Of a DNA stretch of 55,332 bases, positions 18,775 through 27,930 are shown in pieces. The stretch is from Pseudomonadota bacterium (GTDB taxonomy: Bacteria > Pseudomonadota > Gammaproteobacteria > Burkholderiales > Burkholderiaceae_C), in assembly GCA_023460715.1 (NCBI GenBank), contig JAEWPH010000255.1, positions 1 through 55,332 on the forward strand, written 5' to 3'. The notes under the pieces are model-generated. The model was given only the letters and a program-made list of their open reading frames with translations. It had not been told where the DNA came from and did not search any database. Position numbers and translations under genes: made by a program. Within the stretch, counting starts at the first letter, position 1. Each line of letters begins with the position of its first letter.

Positions 18775-20604
18775 TCAATGCGCTGCCGGCGTGCAGATCC
18801 AGCGTGCAGACCAGGGGCCCCAGGCGGCAGAGCTGCTCTCACCATCATCAAGCCACCGGTGCTGGAACAGCAGTTCACCTGCGGGGCGGGGCGGTACATC
18901 TTCCACGGGCTCCGGTCCGAGGTTGGCTTCCAGCCAGCACGCGCTACCGTCGGCATAGGCCCATTGCACTCTCAGGCCGCGCTCGCCGATGCGTTCGCTG
19001 GTGTGCCGGCCGGTGGCCAGCAGGCCGCAGCGCGGCACGAACCACTGCCGCCGGGCCTCCAGCGCCTGGCGCACCAGATCGCTGCGCTGGCGGGCGGGCA
19101 CGAGTTCGGACTGCACCCAGTCCAGCCGGCTGGCCTCCACGGTGTCCGCGTTGCAGGGATCGGGCAGCGTTCTTCCTTCCGGGACGGCATGGCTGAACTC
19201 ACGCATACGGCCGGCACGCACGGCCTCGCGCAATTCGCCCTCCCAGTCGGCAAAGTACAGAAAGGGGGTGGTGGCACCGAACTCGTCCCCCATGAACACC
19301 ATGGGTGTCGCCGGCGTCAGCAGGGACAGCAGCAGGGCGAGCTCGACGGCCTCGGTCGGTGCAAGTGCCGCCAGGCGCTCGCCGAAGGCTCGGTTGCCGA
19401 TCTGGTCGTGGTTTCCGATGAACTGCTGCAGCGCCGGCAGCGGTACCGCCGGGACGGCGCCGGACGGGGTGACCCCTTCGGGGAACGCAAAGCCCTCCGT
19501 CAGCACGCGGGCCAGCAGATCCATGGGGTGGCTGGCAAACCGCCCGTAATAGGTGTGCGACTCCCCGGTCAGCAGCACGTGCACTGCATGGTGAAAGTCA
19601 TCGTTCCACTGTCCGTCGTAGCGTCCTGCCACCCCGGTGCCCTGCAGCCAACTCGCCTGGTTTTTCTCGTTCTCCAGCACCAGGTGGACCTCTCTGCCCT
19701 CGGACTGCGCAAGCGCGCGCACCCGTTGGCTGATGTCCTGCAGGATGTGCGCAGGGCCGTCGTCAAGGATGGCATGCACGGCATCCAGACGCAGGCCGTC
19801 CACCCGAAACTCCTCAATCCAGTACAGCGCGTTGTGGATGAAGAACTCGCGCACGACCTCACTACCGTCTTGGTCGAAGTTGATCGCACGCCCCCACGGG
19901 CTTTCATGCGTGGATGAGAAGAATTGCGGGGCGTAGAGCGGCAGGTAGTTGCCGTCCGGGCCGAAGTGGTTGTAGACCACGTCCACGAACACGCTGAGAC
20001 CCAGCGCGTGCGCGGCGTCCACGAAATACTTGAGGTCGTCGGGTGTCCCGTAGGCAGGATGCGGGGCGAAGGGCAGCACGCCGTCGTATCCCCAACCCCA
20101 ATCCCCACCGAAGGTCGCCAGGGGCATGAGTTCGACGGCCGTGAAGCCCAGAGCCGCCAGCCGGGGAAGATGCACCTGGGCAGCTGCGAAGGTGCCCTCC
20201 GGGGTGAAGGTGCCGACATGCAATTCGTAGAACACCAGGTCCTGCCATGGGTGTCCCTTCCAGCCCGCAGTGCGCCACGAATAGGCGAGCGGGTCGGTGA
20301 GAACGCACCATTGGTGGGGGCCTTGCGGCGCGTGCCGGGCGGCCGGATCGGGAACGACCTGGCCGCCGTCGATCTGCCACCGATAACGGGTAGAGGCGTC
20401 GGCGCCAGGCACATGGGCATGCCACCAGCCGCCGTCGCCTCTTGTGGCCGGCTGTGGCGGCACTTCAGCCGCCCTGGTCTGGCAGTGGAGCGTCACATCT
20501 TTCGCAGCAGGGGCCCACAGGCGGAAGGCGGCACCTCCGGCGGAGCGCAGGCGTGCACCGAAAGGCATCTCGTGCACGCCGCGCCCGCCGTTTCGGTCGG
20601 TCAT
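18775..20604 (-). CDS. treZ: Malto-oligosyltrehalose trehalohydrolase TreZ
   Basis: TreZ cuts trehalose from the maltooligosyltrehalose made by TreY. The 609 residues have an N-terminal CBM48-like domain (about 10-100, FRLWAPAAKDVTL) and a GH13 barrel with FYELHVGTFTPEGTF, DVVYNHFGPDGNYL, the nucleophile in DGLRLDAVHAILDD, the acid in VLENEKN and IGNHDQIGNRAFG. Length is usual. ATG 20604 overlaps the glgX stop (ATGA), so translation is coupled. With TreY it gives a full route from glycogen to trehalose. Confidence 0.95.
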   Translation of the reverse strand: MTDRNGGRGVHEMPFGARLRSAGGAAFRLWAPAAKDVTLHCQTRAAEVPPQPATRGDGGWWHAHVPGADASTRYRWQIDGGQVVPDPAARHAPQGPHQWCVLTDPLAYSWRTAGWKGHPWQDLVFYELHVGTFTPEGTFAAAQVHLPRLAALGFTAVELMPLATFGGDWGWGYDGVLPFAPHPAYGTPDDLKYFVDAAHALGLSVFVDVVYNHFGPDGNYLPLYAPQFFSSTHESPWGRAINFDQDGSEVVREFFIHNALYWIEEFRVDGLRLDAVHAILDDGPAHILQDISQRVRALAQSEGREVHLVLENEKNQASWLQGTGVAGRYDGQWNDDFHHAVHVLLTGESHTYYGRFASHPMDLLARVLTEGFAFPEGVTPSGAVPAVPLPALQQFIGNHDQIGNRAFGERLAALAPTEAVELALLLSLLTPATPMVFMGDEFGATTPFLYFADWEGELREAVRAGRMREFSHAVPEGRTLPDPCNADTVEASRLDWVQSELVPARQRSDLVRQALEARRQWFVPRCGLLATGRHTSERIGERGLRVQWAYADGSACWLEANLGPEPVEDVPPRPAGELLFQHRWLDDGESSSAAWGPWSARWICTPAAH

Positions 20605-22790
20605 GCCTTGGCCTGACCGGAAGGACGCGCAGGTGCAGTAAAGACCGCCAGGGAGTGGGGCAAGAGGCTGTATTGCTCGCCTTCCTGTACCGACGGCCCA
20701 TCGCCCGCGTCCATCACCTGTTCATCGCGGGTGTCGACGCGCAGCGCCCAGCGGCGTCCCGAGTCGTCCGCGGGCAGGGTGAACGTGGCTTCCTCGCCCG
20801 AAGCGTTGAAAAGCATCAGCACCGAATCTTCCGATGCCATGCGGCTTTCCATGACGGCCGCGATGCAGCGCACCGATGGGTCATCCCATTCGGCGGGCGT
20901 CATCCCCAGCCCCCAGACGCTGTGCCATTCGACCGTCACGCAAGGCGGTGTTCCCGCTGCGTGGTGCGGCCACTCCCTCAGCCGCACGACCGGCAACTGC
21001 CGACGCAGTGCGATCAGCGCGCTGGTGAACGCCTGGAGGCCGCTGTACTGCTGGGCACGATCCCAATCGAACCAGGACAGAGGGCCATCCTGGCAATAGC
21101 CGTTGTTGTTGCCCTGCTGGGTCCGACCGAGTTCGTCGCCCCCGAGCAGGAGCGGCGTGCCGTGCGAAAGAAACAGAGTGGTCAGCAGGTTGCGCTGCTG
21201 ACGGCCGCGCAGAGCCAATACCTCCGCATCGTCAGTCTCGCCTTCGGCGCCGCAATTCCACGAACGGTTGTGGCTCTCGCCGTCGCGGCTGTCTTCTCCG
21301 TTGGCCTCGTTGTGCTTCTCGTTGTAGCTAACCAGGTCCGCCAGGGTGAAGCCGTCATGGACCGTCACCAGGTTCACACTCGCGGTGGGTCGGCGGCGGC
21401 GCGCCTCGAACAGGTCCGCGGAGCCACACAGGCTGGCCGCGAAGCCGGGCAAAGAGCCGTCGGCATTGGCCCAGTAGTCGCGTACGGCATCGCGGTAGCG
21501 GCCGTTCCACTCCGTCCAGCCCGTGGGAAAGCCGCCGAGCTGGTAGCCGTAGGGCCCGAGATCCCAGGGCTCCGCGATGAGTTTCACCCGCGACAATACC
21601 GGGTCCTGCCCGATGGCGGTGAAGAAGGGAGCACGCCAAGTGTAGTCGCCGGCGGCGTCGCGGCCGAGGGCGCTGGCGAGGTCAAACCGGAAGCCGTCCA
21701 CGTGCATTTCCTCGACCCAGTAACGCAGGCTGTCGAGCACCAGGCGCAGGGCCGGTGGGCTGCTGCTGTCCACCGTATTCCCGGTGCCCGTGAAGTCCAC
21801 GCAGAAACGACCGTCCTCGGCCTGCCGGTAGTAGGCGGAATGATCGATCCCCTTGAGACTGAGCGTGGGGCCCAGGTGGTTGCCTTCGCCCGTGTGGTTG
21901 TAGACCACGTCCAGAATCACCTCCAGACCGGCAGCGTGCAGGGCCTTGACCATTGCCTTGAATTCGTCCACGCCGCCGTCCAGCGCGCGCGCGGTGTCGG
22001 TGGCATAGCGCGGCTCGGGCGCGAAGAACGCGATGGTGTTGTAGCCCCAGTAGTTGGACAGGCCCAGCTCCACCAGGCGCTGGTCGTCGATGAAGGCCTG
22101 GACGGGCAGCAGTTCGATGCTCGTCACGCCCAGTTGCTTGAGGTGGGCGATCGCCGCAGGGTGGGCCAGCCCGGCGTAGGTGCCGCGCAAAGGGACGGGC
22201 ACCTCCTGCAGCGTCTGGGTGAAGCCCTTCAGATGCACTTCGTAGAACACCGTGTCCTCATCGGCAATGCGCGGCGGGCGGTCGTCACCCCAGTCGAAAC
22301 GCGAGCGGATCACCCGGCCCTTGGGTGCCGTGGAGCCGTTGTCCTCGGTGCTGGGCAGCAGGTCCTCCTCGGGCTGACCCAGCACGTAGCCGAATTGGTC
22401 TGCCGCACCCTGCACGCGGCCGGCCAGGGCCTTGCAGTACGGGTCCATCAGCAGGAGCGCCGGATTGCAGCGACGGCCTTGCTCGGGCTCGTAAGGCCCG
22501 TGGACCCGCAGCCCGTAGCGCTGGCCCCGCTTCAGACCATGGACGAATCCGTGCCAGACATCGTCGGTCAGGCCAGGCAATTCGATACGCTCCGTCTCGC
22601 GGCCATCTTCGGCGAAGAGGCAGACTTCGACCTTGTCGGCGATACGGGAGTAGATGGCGAAGTTCACGCCATGCCGGCTGGCGGACGCACCGAGCGGTGC
22701 AGGCTCGCCCCGCTCGACCCGGTGACGCGTGGCGCGCGACCGCTTGACCGTAGCCGTCAGGGTGCCGGCAGCAGGCGTCACGGGCCTCAT
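20601..22790 (-). CDS. glgX: Glycogen debranching enzyme GlgX
   Basis: GlgX is a GH13 isoamylase-type enzyme that removes short side chains from phosphorylase-limit glycogen. The 729-residue protein has an N-terminal CBM48 ([16 protein letters not shown]), [32 protein letters not shown], the nucleophile in [11 protein letters not shown], the acid in LIAEPWDLG and [17 protein letters not shown]. Residues before about 28 are variable. Its ATG overlaps the glgC stop by four bases. It probably supplies linear maltodextrins to MalQ, TreY and TreZ. Confidence 0.95.
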   Translation of the reverse strand: MRPVTPAAGTLTATVKRSRATRHRVERGEPAPLGASASRHGVNFAIYSRIADKVEVCLFAEDGRETERIELPGLTDDVWHGFVHGLKRGQRYGLRVHGPYEPEQGRRCNPALLLMDPYCKALAGRVQGAADQFGYVLGQPEEDLLPSTEDNGSTAPKGRVIRSRFDWGDDRPPRIADEDTVFYEVHLKGFTQTLQEVPVPLRGTYAGLAHPAAIAHLKQLGVTSIELLPVQAFIDDQRLVELGLSNYWGYNTIAFFAPEPRYATDTARALDGGVDEFKAMVKALHAAGLEVILDVVYNHTGEGNHLGPTLSLKGIDHSAYYRQAEDGRFCVDFTGTGNTVDSSSPPALRLVLDSLRYWVEEMHVDGFRFDLASALGRDAAGDYTWRAPFFTAIGQDPVLSRVKLIAEPWDLGPYGYQLGGFPTGWTEWNGRYRDAVRDYWANADGSLPGFAASLCGSADLFEARRRRPTASVNLVTVHDGFTLADLVSYNEKHNEANGEDSRDGESHNRSWNCGAEGETDDAEVLALRGRQQRNLLTTLFLSHGTPLLLGGDELGRTQQGNNNGYCQDGPLSWFDWDRAQQYSGLQAFTSALIALRRQLPVVRLREWPHHAAGTPPCVTVEWHSVWGLGMTPAEWDDPSVRCIAAVMESRMASEDSVLMLFNASGEEATFTLPADDSGRRWALRVDTRDEQVMDAGDGPSVQEGEQYSLLPHSLAVFTAPARPSGQAKA

Positions 22791-24103
22791 GCTGCAGCCT
22801 TGAAGTTGCCGCTCACCGGCGCCTGGTAGCCGGCAGCGCCTGCGGGACGCAGACGGCCCACGTTCCCACGGCCCTCATCGCTGGCCTGGCGTGCCGGGAA
22901 GAACTGGCGCGGCACGACGACGATGCCGCTGGGGGTCACGTGAAAGCGCTTGCGGTCAGCCTCCAGATCGAACCCGATGCGTTCGTGGGCCGGAATGTCG
23001 TTGTCCTGGTCGATGATGGCCCGGCGCACCTGGGCCCCGGTGCCGATGCGGGAGCGCTCCATCACGATGCAATGATTGAGGTACGCATCGCGCTCCACTA
23101 GCACCGAGCGCCGCAGCATGGCGTGGTCGAGCGTGGCGCCGTCGACGATGCTGCCGGAGCCCACTACCGAACGGTGCAGCACGCCGTTTTCGATCTGGGC
23201 AGACTCCGCCTGGTCCGGGCTGGCGTAGATGGGCCACTGGCGGTTGGTCATGCGAAAGCGCGGGGTGGCGCCCAGGGTGTCGAAGTGCGCATCGAAGTAC
23301 GCATCGATCGTGCCGACGTCGCGCCAGTAGGCGTGTTCCTCATACGCCTCGGTACCGGGGATGTGGTTGGTGTTGAAGTCGTAGGCCATGAGGCGGTGGG
23401 ACTGCAGCATGGTCGGCAGGATGTCACGCCCGAAGTCGGAGTGGCCGGTGGCATGCGCCTTCTTGAGCGCGTCCAGCAGCACATCGGCATTGAAGAGGTA
23501 GTTGCCCATCGAGGCCAGGGCGTGCGTGCTGCTGCCGGGCATGGGCGACGTGGTGGCAGGCTTCTCGACGAACTGGGCGATGCGGTGCTGAGCGTCCACC
23601 TCGACGATGCCGAACTGGTTGCACTGCGACAGCGGAACGGGCAGGGTGGCGACGCTGACATGCGCGTTGCTGGCCGTGTGGAAGTCGATCATCTGGCGCA
23701 CATCCATGCGGTAGATGTGGTCGGCCCCGAACACGGCCACGATGTCCGGCTGGAAGTTCTCGATGAGGTGGATGTTCTGGTACACCGAGTCCGCCGTTCC
23801 CTGGAACCATTCGGGGCCATTGCGCATTTGCGGCGGAACCACAGTGACGAAGTGCTGCGGGATGAAGCGTGTCATCGTCCACGACTGGCGGATGTGCTCG
23901 ATGAGCGACTGCGATTTGTACTGCACCAGCAGGTAGATGGAGTAGATCTCCGAGTTGACCAGATTGGACAGGACGAAGTCGACGATGCGGTGCTTGCCGT
24001 TAAAGGGGACGGCGGGCTTGCAGCGTTCTGCGGTCAGGGGATGCAGGCGTGACCCTTCACCGCCAGCCATAACGATAGCCAGGACATTGCGTGTGCGTGA
24101 CAT
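22787..24103 (-). CDS. glgC: Glucose-1-phosphate adenylyltransferase GlgC
   Basis: GlgC makes ADP-glucose, the first committed step of bacterial glycogen synthesis. The 438-residue protein has the nucleotide-binding signature [14 protein letters not shown], then [30 protein letters not shown], the substrate region GIVEVD...VEKP and a C-terminal left-handed beta-helix with [15 protein letters not shown] 24103 is chosen because CTGGAG sits upstream; an ATG at 24127 overlaps the glgB stop and would add eight residues. It lies between glgB and glgX on one transcript. Confidence 0.95.
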   Translation of the reverse strand: MSRTRNVLAIVMAGGEGSRLHPLTAERCKPAVPFNGKHRIVDFVLSNLVNSEIYSIYLLVQYKSQSLIEHIRQSWTMTRFIPQHFVTVVPPQMRNGPEWFQGTADSVYQNIHLIENFQPDIVAVFGADHIYRMDVRQMIDFHTASNAHVSVATLPVPLSQCNQFGIVEVDAQHRIAQFVEKPATTSPMPGSSTHALASMGNYLFNADVLLDALKKAHATGHSDFGRDILPTMLQSHRLMAYDFNTNHIPGTEAYEEHAYWRDVGTIDAYFDAHFDTLGATPRFRMTNRQWPIYASPDQAESAQIENGVLHRSVVGSGSIVDGATLDHAMLRRSVLVERDAYLNHCIVMERSRIGTGAQVRRAIIDQDNDIPAHERIGFDLEADRKRFHVTPSGIVVVPRQFFPARQASDEGRGNVGRLRPAGAAGYQAPVSGNFKAAA

Positions 24104-24123
24104 GGGGAGCTCCAGGAAAAGGG

Positions 24124-26010
24124 TCATGCCCCCAGGGGGCGGGTTGAGAAATAGAGGCTGGACAAAGGGGGCACGGTGATCTGCAGGCTGGCCGGCTGGC
24201 CTCCGAATGCATCGGGCGTCGCCTCTACGCCGCCGCAGTTGCCTACGCCACTGCCGCCGTAGGGCTGCGCATCGCTGTTCAGTACTTCGTGCCAGAAGCC
24301 GGAGTGCGGGACGCCGATGCGCACGCCCGCATGCGGGGTGGGCGTCATGTTGTGAACGGCCAGCACCGACTCTCCGTCCGGCGCACGGCGCAGCAGGGCA
24401 ATCACCGTGCTGTGGTGCGGCTCGACCACGGCCCAGGAAAAGCTGGCGGGATCGAAGTCGCTGGCGTGGAGTGCGGGCAAGGCTCGGTATGCGCGGTTGA
24501 GGTCAGCCACCCATCGCGCCAGGCCGCTGTGGCGGGCGTGGGCCCACAGGTGCCAATCCAGCGTGCGCTCGTGGTGCCACTCTTCGATCTGGCCGAACTC
24601 GCCGCCCATGAAGAGCAGCTTCTTCCCCGGGTGCGACCACATGTAGCCATAGAGCGTGCGAAGTCCCGCAAAACGCTGCCAGTCATCGCCCGGCTGGCGC
24701 ATCAGCAAGCTGTGCTTGCCGTAGACCACCTCGTCGTGGGACAGCGCGAGCACGAAGTTCTCGTCGAACGCGTAAACACCGGAGAAGCGGATATCGCCCT
24801 CATGCCAGTGGCGGTGCACAGGGGCACGCTGCGTGTACCGCAGGGTGTCGTTCATCCAGCCCATGTTCCACTTCATGCCGAAGCCCAGACCGCCGGCATA
24901 GGTCGGGCGCGAGACACCCTCCCAGGCGGTGGACTCTTCCGCGATCACGTGGACGTCCGGGAACGCGCCATAGACGGCGCCGTTGAGGTCCTGCAGGAAC
25001 TGCACGGCCTCCCAGTTCTGATGCCCGCCCTGCGCATTGGGGACCCACTCGCCGGGGTTGCGCGCGAAATCGAGGTAGAGCATCGACGACACGGCATCCA
25101 CGCGAAGGCCATCGAAGTGGTACTTCTCCAGCCAGAACAGCGCGCTGCTGATTAGGAAATCACGGACCTCATAGCGACCGTAGTTGAAGATCAGGCTGTT
25201 CCACTGGGGATGAAAGCCTTTGCGCGGATCCTCGTGCTCATACAGCGCCGTGCCATCGAAGCGGGCGAGGGCGTGGGCATCCGCCGGAAAGTGCGAGCCC
25301 ACCCAGTCCAGGATCACGCCGATGCCGTGCTGGTGCAGCGTGTCGACAAGCGCCATGAGGTCCTGCGGGTTCCCGTAGCGCGCGGTGGGTGCGAAGTAGC
25401 CGGTGGTCTGATAACCCCACGATCCGTAGAACGGATGTTCGGAAATGGGCATCAGTTCCACATGGGTGAACCCCATGGCCTGGCAATGCGCGGCAAGCCG
25501 GTGCGCGATGTCGCGATAGTTAAGGTAGCGGCCGTCCTCCTGGCGTTGCCAAGATCCCAGGTGCACCTCGTAGATCGACATGGGAGCGTCCATAGCCTGG
25601 CGCTGCGCGCGGGAGGCCATCCACTCGCGGTCACCCCATTCATGGTCCAGACGCCAGATCTGGGACGCGGTTCCCGGCAAGGCCTCCGCCCGAAATGCGT
25701 AGGGGTCGGCCTTGTCCTGCGATTGACCTTGCGCGTCCTGTACCCGGAACTTGTACAGATCGCCCGCGCGAGCGGAGTCGCTCACACTGCGCCAAATGCC
25801 GGTTCCATCCGGATCGATGTGAAGCGGCTCAGGTGTCCAGCCATTGAAGCTGCCGATGAGCGACACGCTTCGGGCATTCGGGGCCCAGACACCGAAATGC
25901 ACGCCGTCCTGACGGACATGGGCACCCAGGTTGTCGTACTGACGGTGGTGCCACGTAGTGGACTGCGCCCGCAAAGCAGGGGCACTGGTGGACGAAATCG
26001 GGGTGGGCAT
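24124..26010 (-). CDS. glgB: 1,4-alpha-glucan branching enzyme GlgB
   Basis: GlgB forms alpha-1,6 branches in glycogen. The 628 residues hold one CBM48 ([23 protein letters not shown]) and a GH13 barrel with [27 protein letters not shown], the nucleophile in [15 protein letters not shown], the acid in [15 protein letters not shown] and [10 protein letters not shown]. It is the short form without a second N-terminal module. The usual barrel segment DWVPGHFP or DWVPSHFP reads DWVGSHFP here. It is the first gene of the leftward operon. A perfect 18-base palindrome lies 6 bases before the start, and a CCTACG box at 26084-26089. Confidence 0.95.
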   Translation of the reverse strand: MPTPISSTSAPALRAQSTTWHHRQYDNLGAHVRQDGVHFGVWAPNARSVSLIGSFNGWTPEPLHIDPDGTGIWRSVSDSARAGDLYKFRVQDAQGQSQDKADPYAFRAEALPGTASQIWRLDHEWGDREWMASRAQRQAMDAPMSIYEVHLGSWQRQEDGRYLNYRDIAHRLAAHCQAMGFTHVELMPISEHPFYGSWGYQTTGYFAPTARYGNPQDLMALVDTLHQHGIGVILDWVGSHFPADAHALARFDGTALYEHEDPRKGFHPQWNSLIFNYGRYEVRDFLISSALFWLEKYHFDGLRVDAVSSMLYLDFARNPGEWVPNAQGGHQNWEAVQFLQDLNGAVYGAFPDVHVIAEESTAWEGVSRPTYAGGLGFGMKWNMGWMNDTLRYTQRAPVHRHWHEGDIRFSGVYAFDENFVLALSHDEVVYGKHSLLMRQPGDDWQRFAGLRTLYGYMWSHPGKKLLFMGGEFGQIEEWHHERTLDWHLWAHARHSGLARWVADLNRAYRALPALHASDFDPASFSWAVVEPHHSTVIALLRRAPDGESVLAVHNMTPTPHAGVRIGVPHSGFWHEVLNSDAQPYGGSGVGNCGGVEATPDAFGGQPASLQITVPPLSSLYFSTRPLGA

Positions 26011-26015
26011 GGAGC

Positions 26016-26033
26016 GGCTTCTTTAAAGAAGCC
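26016..26033. promoter_or_regulatory. Perfect palindrome just upstream of glgB
   Basis: GGCTTCTTTAAAGAAGCC is an exact 18-base palindrome ending six bases before the glgB start. In the mRNA it could fold into a hairpin that buries the AAAGAAG Shine-Dalgarno-like stretch; as DNA it could be an operator. No factor can be named. Confidence 0.5.
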
Positions 26034-26039
26034 ATGCTC

Positions 26040-26054
26040 TGTTGCACTGCAACA
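26040..26054. promoter_or_regulatory. TGTTGCA-C-TGCAACA inverted repeat
   Basis: An exact 7-base inverted repeat around a single base, 30 bases upstream of the glgB start. It has the form of an operator for a dimeric regulator. TGC-rich sites of related shape are bound by PHB regulators of the PhaR type in other bacteria, but the match is not exact. Confidence 0.4.
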
Positions 26055-26211
26055 AGGCATTGCAGGAAATGCGTCTGACGCCGCGTAGGCGGGGGCCTAC
26101 GGTATCCACCGCCCTGGCTCCTTGGGGCGCAAGAGAGCCAAAAACGTCAGAGAGGGACTGCCACTCCGCGTAAGACTATTCCCACGCCGAAACTCGTCCA
26201 AACCGGGCAGA

Positions 26212-26227
26212 ATTTACATGTGTAAAT
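26212..26227. promoter_or_regulatory. ATTTACA-TG-TGTAAAT palindrome upstream of rsbR
   Basis: An exact 7-base inverted repeat in a locally AT-rich stretch, about 88 bases before the rsbR start. It is the clearest operator candidate for the stressosome operon. The binding factor is unknown; the LuxR-type regulator at the operon end is one possibility. Confidence 0.45.
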
Positions 26228-26314
26228 ATTTTTTAACGAGTTGTCCTTCCCTTTGCCGACCAGCCTGGTTGGCACCACAGTCCCCGGGAGGAGACCTCAT
26301 TCACCATCACATTT

Positions 26315-27151
26315 ATGAGCAGCCTCATTCATCAGGCCTTGCAGCAAGAAGCAGACGGCCTGATCCAGGCCTGGATGGAACAGGCCCGCATCGCGAGCCC
26401 CAACTTGGCCAAATCCGCCTCTAGGGAGGCAGGCGAACTGCTCGACAGCGTGCGACAGGCGTTGGCTGCAGGGGCGGACCCCACGCAGTTTTCCTCCCAG
26501 GCCTGGGCGTCGCCCCGGCAGATGCTGGAGGAGCTGTCGCGGTCCCGCGCTGCACAGGGCCACAACGCAGGCGATACCAGCAATTTCATCCTGTCGCTGA
26601 AACGACCCCTGTTCGCACATGTCCAGAGCAAGCCGGCAGCGGACACCTCTGCCACCATCGATGCGATCTGGGCCGCGACCTTGCTGGTGGATAGCATGGC
26701 CCAGCATACCGTCACGACCTTCCAGCGGGCACGGGAGGAAATCATCGTCCGCCAGCAGGAAGAGCTCCTGGAACTGTCTACGCCTGTCGTCAAGTTGTGG
26801 GACGGCATCCTGGCCGTTCCCATGATCGGCACGCTCGATAGCAACCGAACTCAGGTGGTGATGGAAACCCTGCTGCAAAAGATCGTTGAAACCGAGTCCG
26901 AACTCGCGATCATCGACATCACGGGCGTGCCGACGGTGGACACCCTGGTCGCGCAGCATTTGCTGAAGACGGTGACGGCCATCCGCCTCATGGGAGCAGA
27001 CTGCATCATCAGCGGCATCCGTCCGCAGATCGCTCAGACCATCGTGCATCTGGGCATCGATCTGAAGGACATCAGCACGAAGGCCACCTTGGCCGACGCC
27101 CTCGCACTGGCGCTGCAGAAGACTGGCTGGGGCGTCAGCCGGCGCGTTTGA
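26315..27151 (+). CDS. rsbR: RsbR-type stressosome scaffold/sensor protein
   Basis: RsbR paralogues form, with RsbS, the stressosome core that holds the kinase RsbT until stress. The 278 residues have an N-terminal sensor domain with helical, RsbRD-like character (about 1-145) and a C-terminal STAS domain (about 160-275). The STAS part has DITGVPTVDTLVAQHLL, where Thr210 stands at the place of the phosphorylated residue in STAS partners, and GIRPQIAQTIVHLGID with Thr242. The sensor is not a globin, PAS or light domain, so the signal is unknown. GGGAGGAG lies rather far (26286-26293) from ATG 26315. It begins the seven-gene module. Confidence 0.88.
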   Translation: MSSLIHQALQQEADGLIQAWMEQARIASPNLAKSASREAGELLDSVRQALAAGADPTQFSSQAWASPRQMLEELSRSRAAQGHNAGDTSNFILSLKRPLFAHVQSKPAADTSATIDAIWAATLLVDSMAQHTVTTFQRAREEIIVRQQEELLELSTPVVKLWDGILAVPMIGTLDSNRTQVVMETLLQKIVETESELAIIDITGVPTVDTLVAQHLLKTVTAIRLMGADCIISGIRPQIAQTIVHLGIDLKDISTKATLADALALALQKTGWGVSRRV

Positions 27152-27161
27152 GGTACCAACG

Positions 27162-27536
27162 ATGGAACGTGTACCAATCTTGCGCATGGGCAAGGTCTTG
27201 TTGGTGTCCATCCAGATCGACATGCAGGACCAGACAGCCGTCGCCCTGCAGAACGACTTGGCGGAACGGATCTCCCAGACCGGCGCCACGGGCGTGCTGA
27301 TCGATATCTCCGCGCTGGAGATCGTGGATTCTTTCGTGGGACGCATGCTCGTGAGCATCTCCGGCATCGCCCGTGTCCTTTCGGCCACGGCAGTGGTGGT
27401 GGGCATGCAGCCCGCCGTCGCCATCACGCTGGTGGAGCTAGGGCTGTCGCTGGAGGGCGTGCGAACCGCGCTCTCCGTCGAGCGCGGCATGGCGCTGCTG
27501 CAGCGTGCCACACCGGGGACCGATCTTGAGCAATGA
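27162..27536 (+). CDS. rsbS: RsbS-type stressosome STAS protein
   Basis: A single-STAS-domain protein of 124 residues. The motif GVLIDISALEIVDSFVGRML carries Ser57 at the position phosphorylated by RsbT in Bacillus RsbS. RsbS binds and restrains RsbT until phosphorylated. It lies 10 bases after rsbR and overlaps rsbT. It has about ten more residues at the C-terminus than the shortest RsbS proteins. Confidence 0.92.
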   Translation: MERVPILRMGKVLLVSIQIDMQDQTAVALQNDLAERISQTGATGVLIDISALEIVDSFVGRMLVSISGIARVLSATAVVVGMQPAVAITLVELGLSLEGVRTALSVERGMALLQRATPGTDLEQ

Positions 27537-27930
27537 ACGCAGCGGCGAGATGCCCCTGGGATCCGAGCAGCACATCGTCGTGAGCCGGCAGACTGTGCGC
27601 AGCTTGTGCCAGGCGCTCAAGTTCTCGCTGGTCGACCAGACGAAGATGGTGACGGCGGCCAGTGAACTGTCCCGCAACACGCTGATCCACGGCGGCGGCG
27701 GCCGCATGCGCTGGGAAGTTCTTGACCGCGCCGGGCGCGCAGGACTTCAGCTCATCTTCGAGGATGAGGGGCCCGGCATTGCGGACATGCGGCTGGCCAT
27801 GTCGGACGGCTACACCACGGGCTCGGGCATGGGTCTGGGCTTGCCAGGCAGCAAGCGGCTGGTGAACGACTTCGAGATCCAATCCGCGCCCGGCCAAGGC
27901 ACCCGAGTGAGCATCACCAAGTGGAAGTGA
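27526..27930 (+). CDS. rsbT: RsbT-type switch serine/threonine kinase
   Basis: This GHKL-fold protein kinase phosphorylates RsbS and RsbR and is then released to activate a downstream partner. The 134 residues have an N box SELSRNTLIHGG (about 46-57), G1 EDEGPGIAD (79-87) and G2 GSGMGLGLPGSKRLV (99-113). TTG 27526 is preferred because GGGGA lies six bases upstream and the length matches Bacillus RsbT; ATG 27550 is an alternative. It overlaps rsbS by 11 bases and the next gene by 10. Confidence 0.92.
   Translation: MSNERSGEMPLGSEQHIVVSRQTVRSLCQALKFSLVDQTKMVTAASELSRNTLIHGGGGRMRWEVLDRAGRAGLQLIFEDEGPGIADMRLAMSDGYTTGSGMGLGLPGSKRLVNDFEIQSAPGQGTRVSITKWK

Larger units (their letters stand above)
26011..26314. 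promoter_or_regulatory. Divergent regulatory region between glgB and rsbR
   Basis: This 304-base gap holds no gene. In order it has a perfect palindrome at 26016-26033, TGTTGCA-C-TGCAACA at 26040-26054, CGTAGGC-GGGG-GCCTACG at 26084-26101, and an AT-rich stretch with ATTTACA-TG-TGTAAAT at 26212-26227. It must contain the promoters of the glycogen/trehalose operon and probably of the stressosome operon. Confidence 0.6.

Noticed and set aside
20442..22829. 795-residue plus-strand frame across glgX
   Set aside because: It is antisense to the real glgX and treZ coding and has the typical low-complexity shadow composition.
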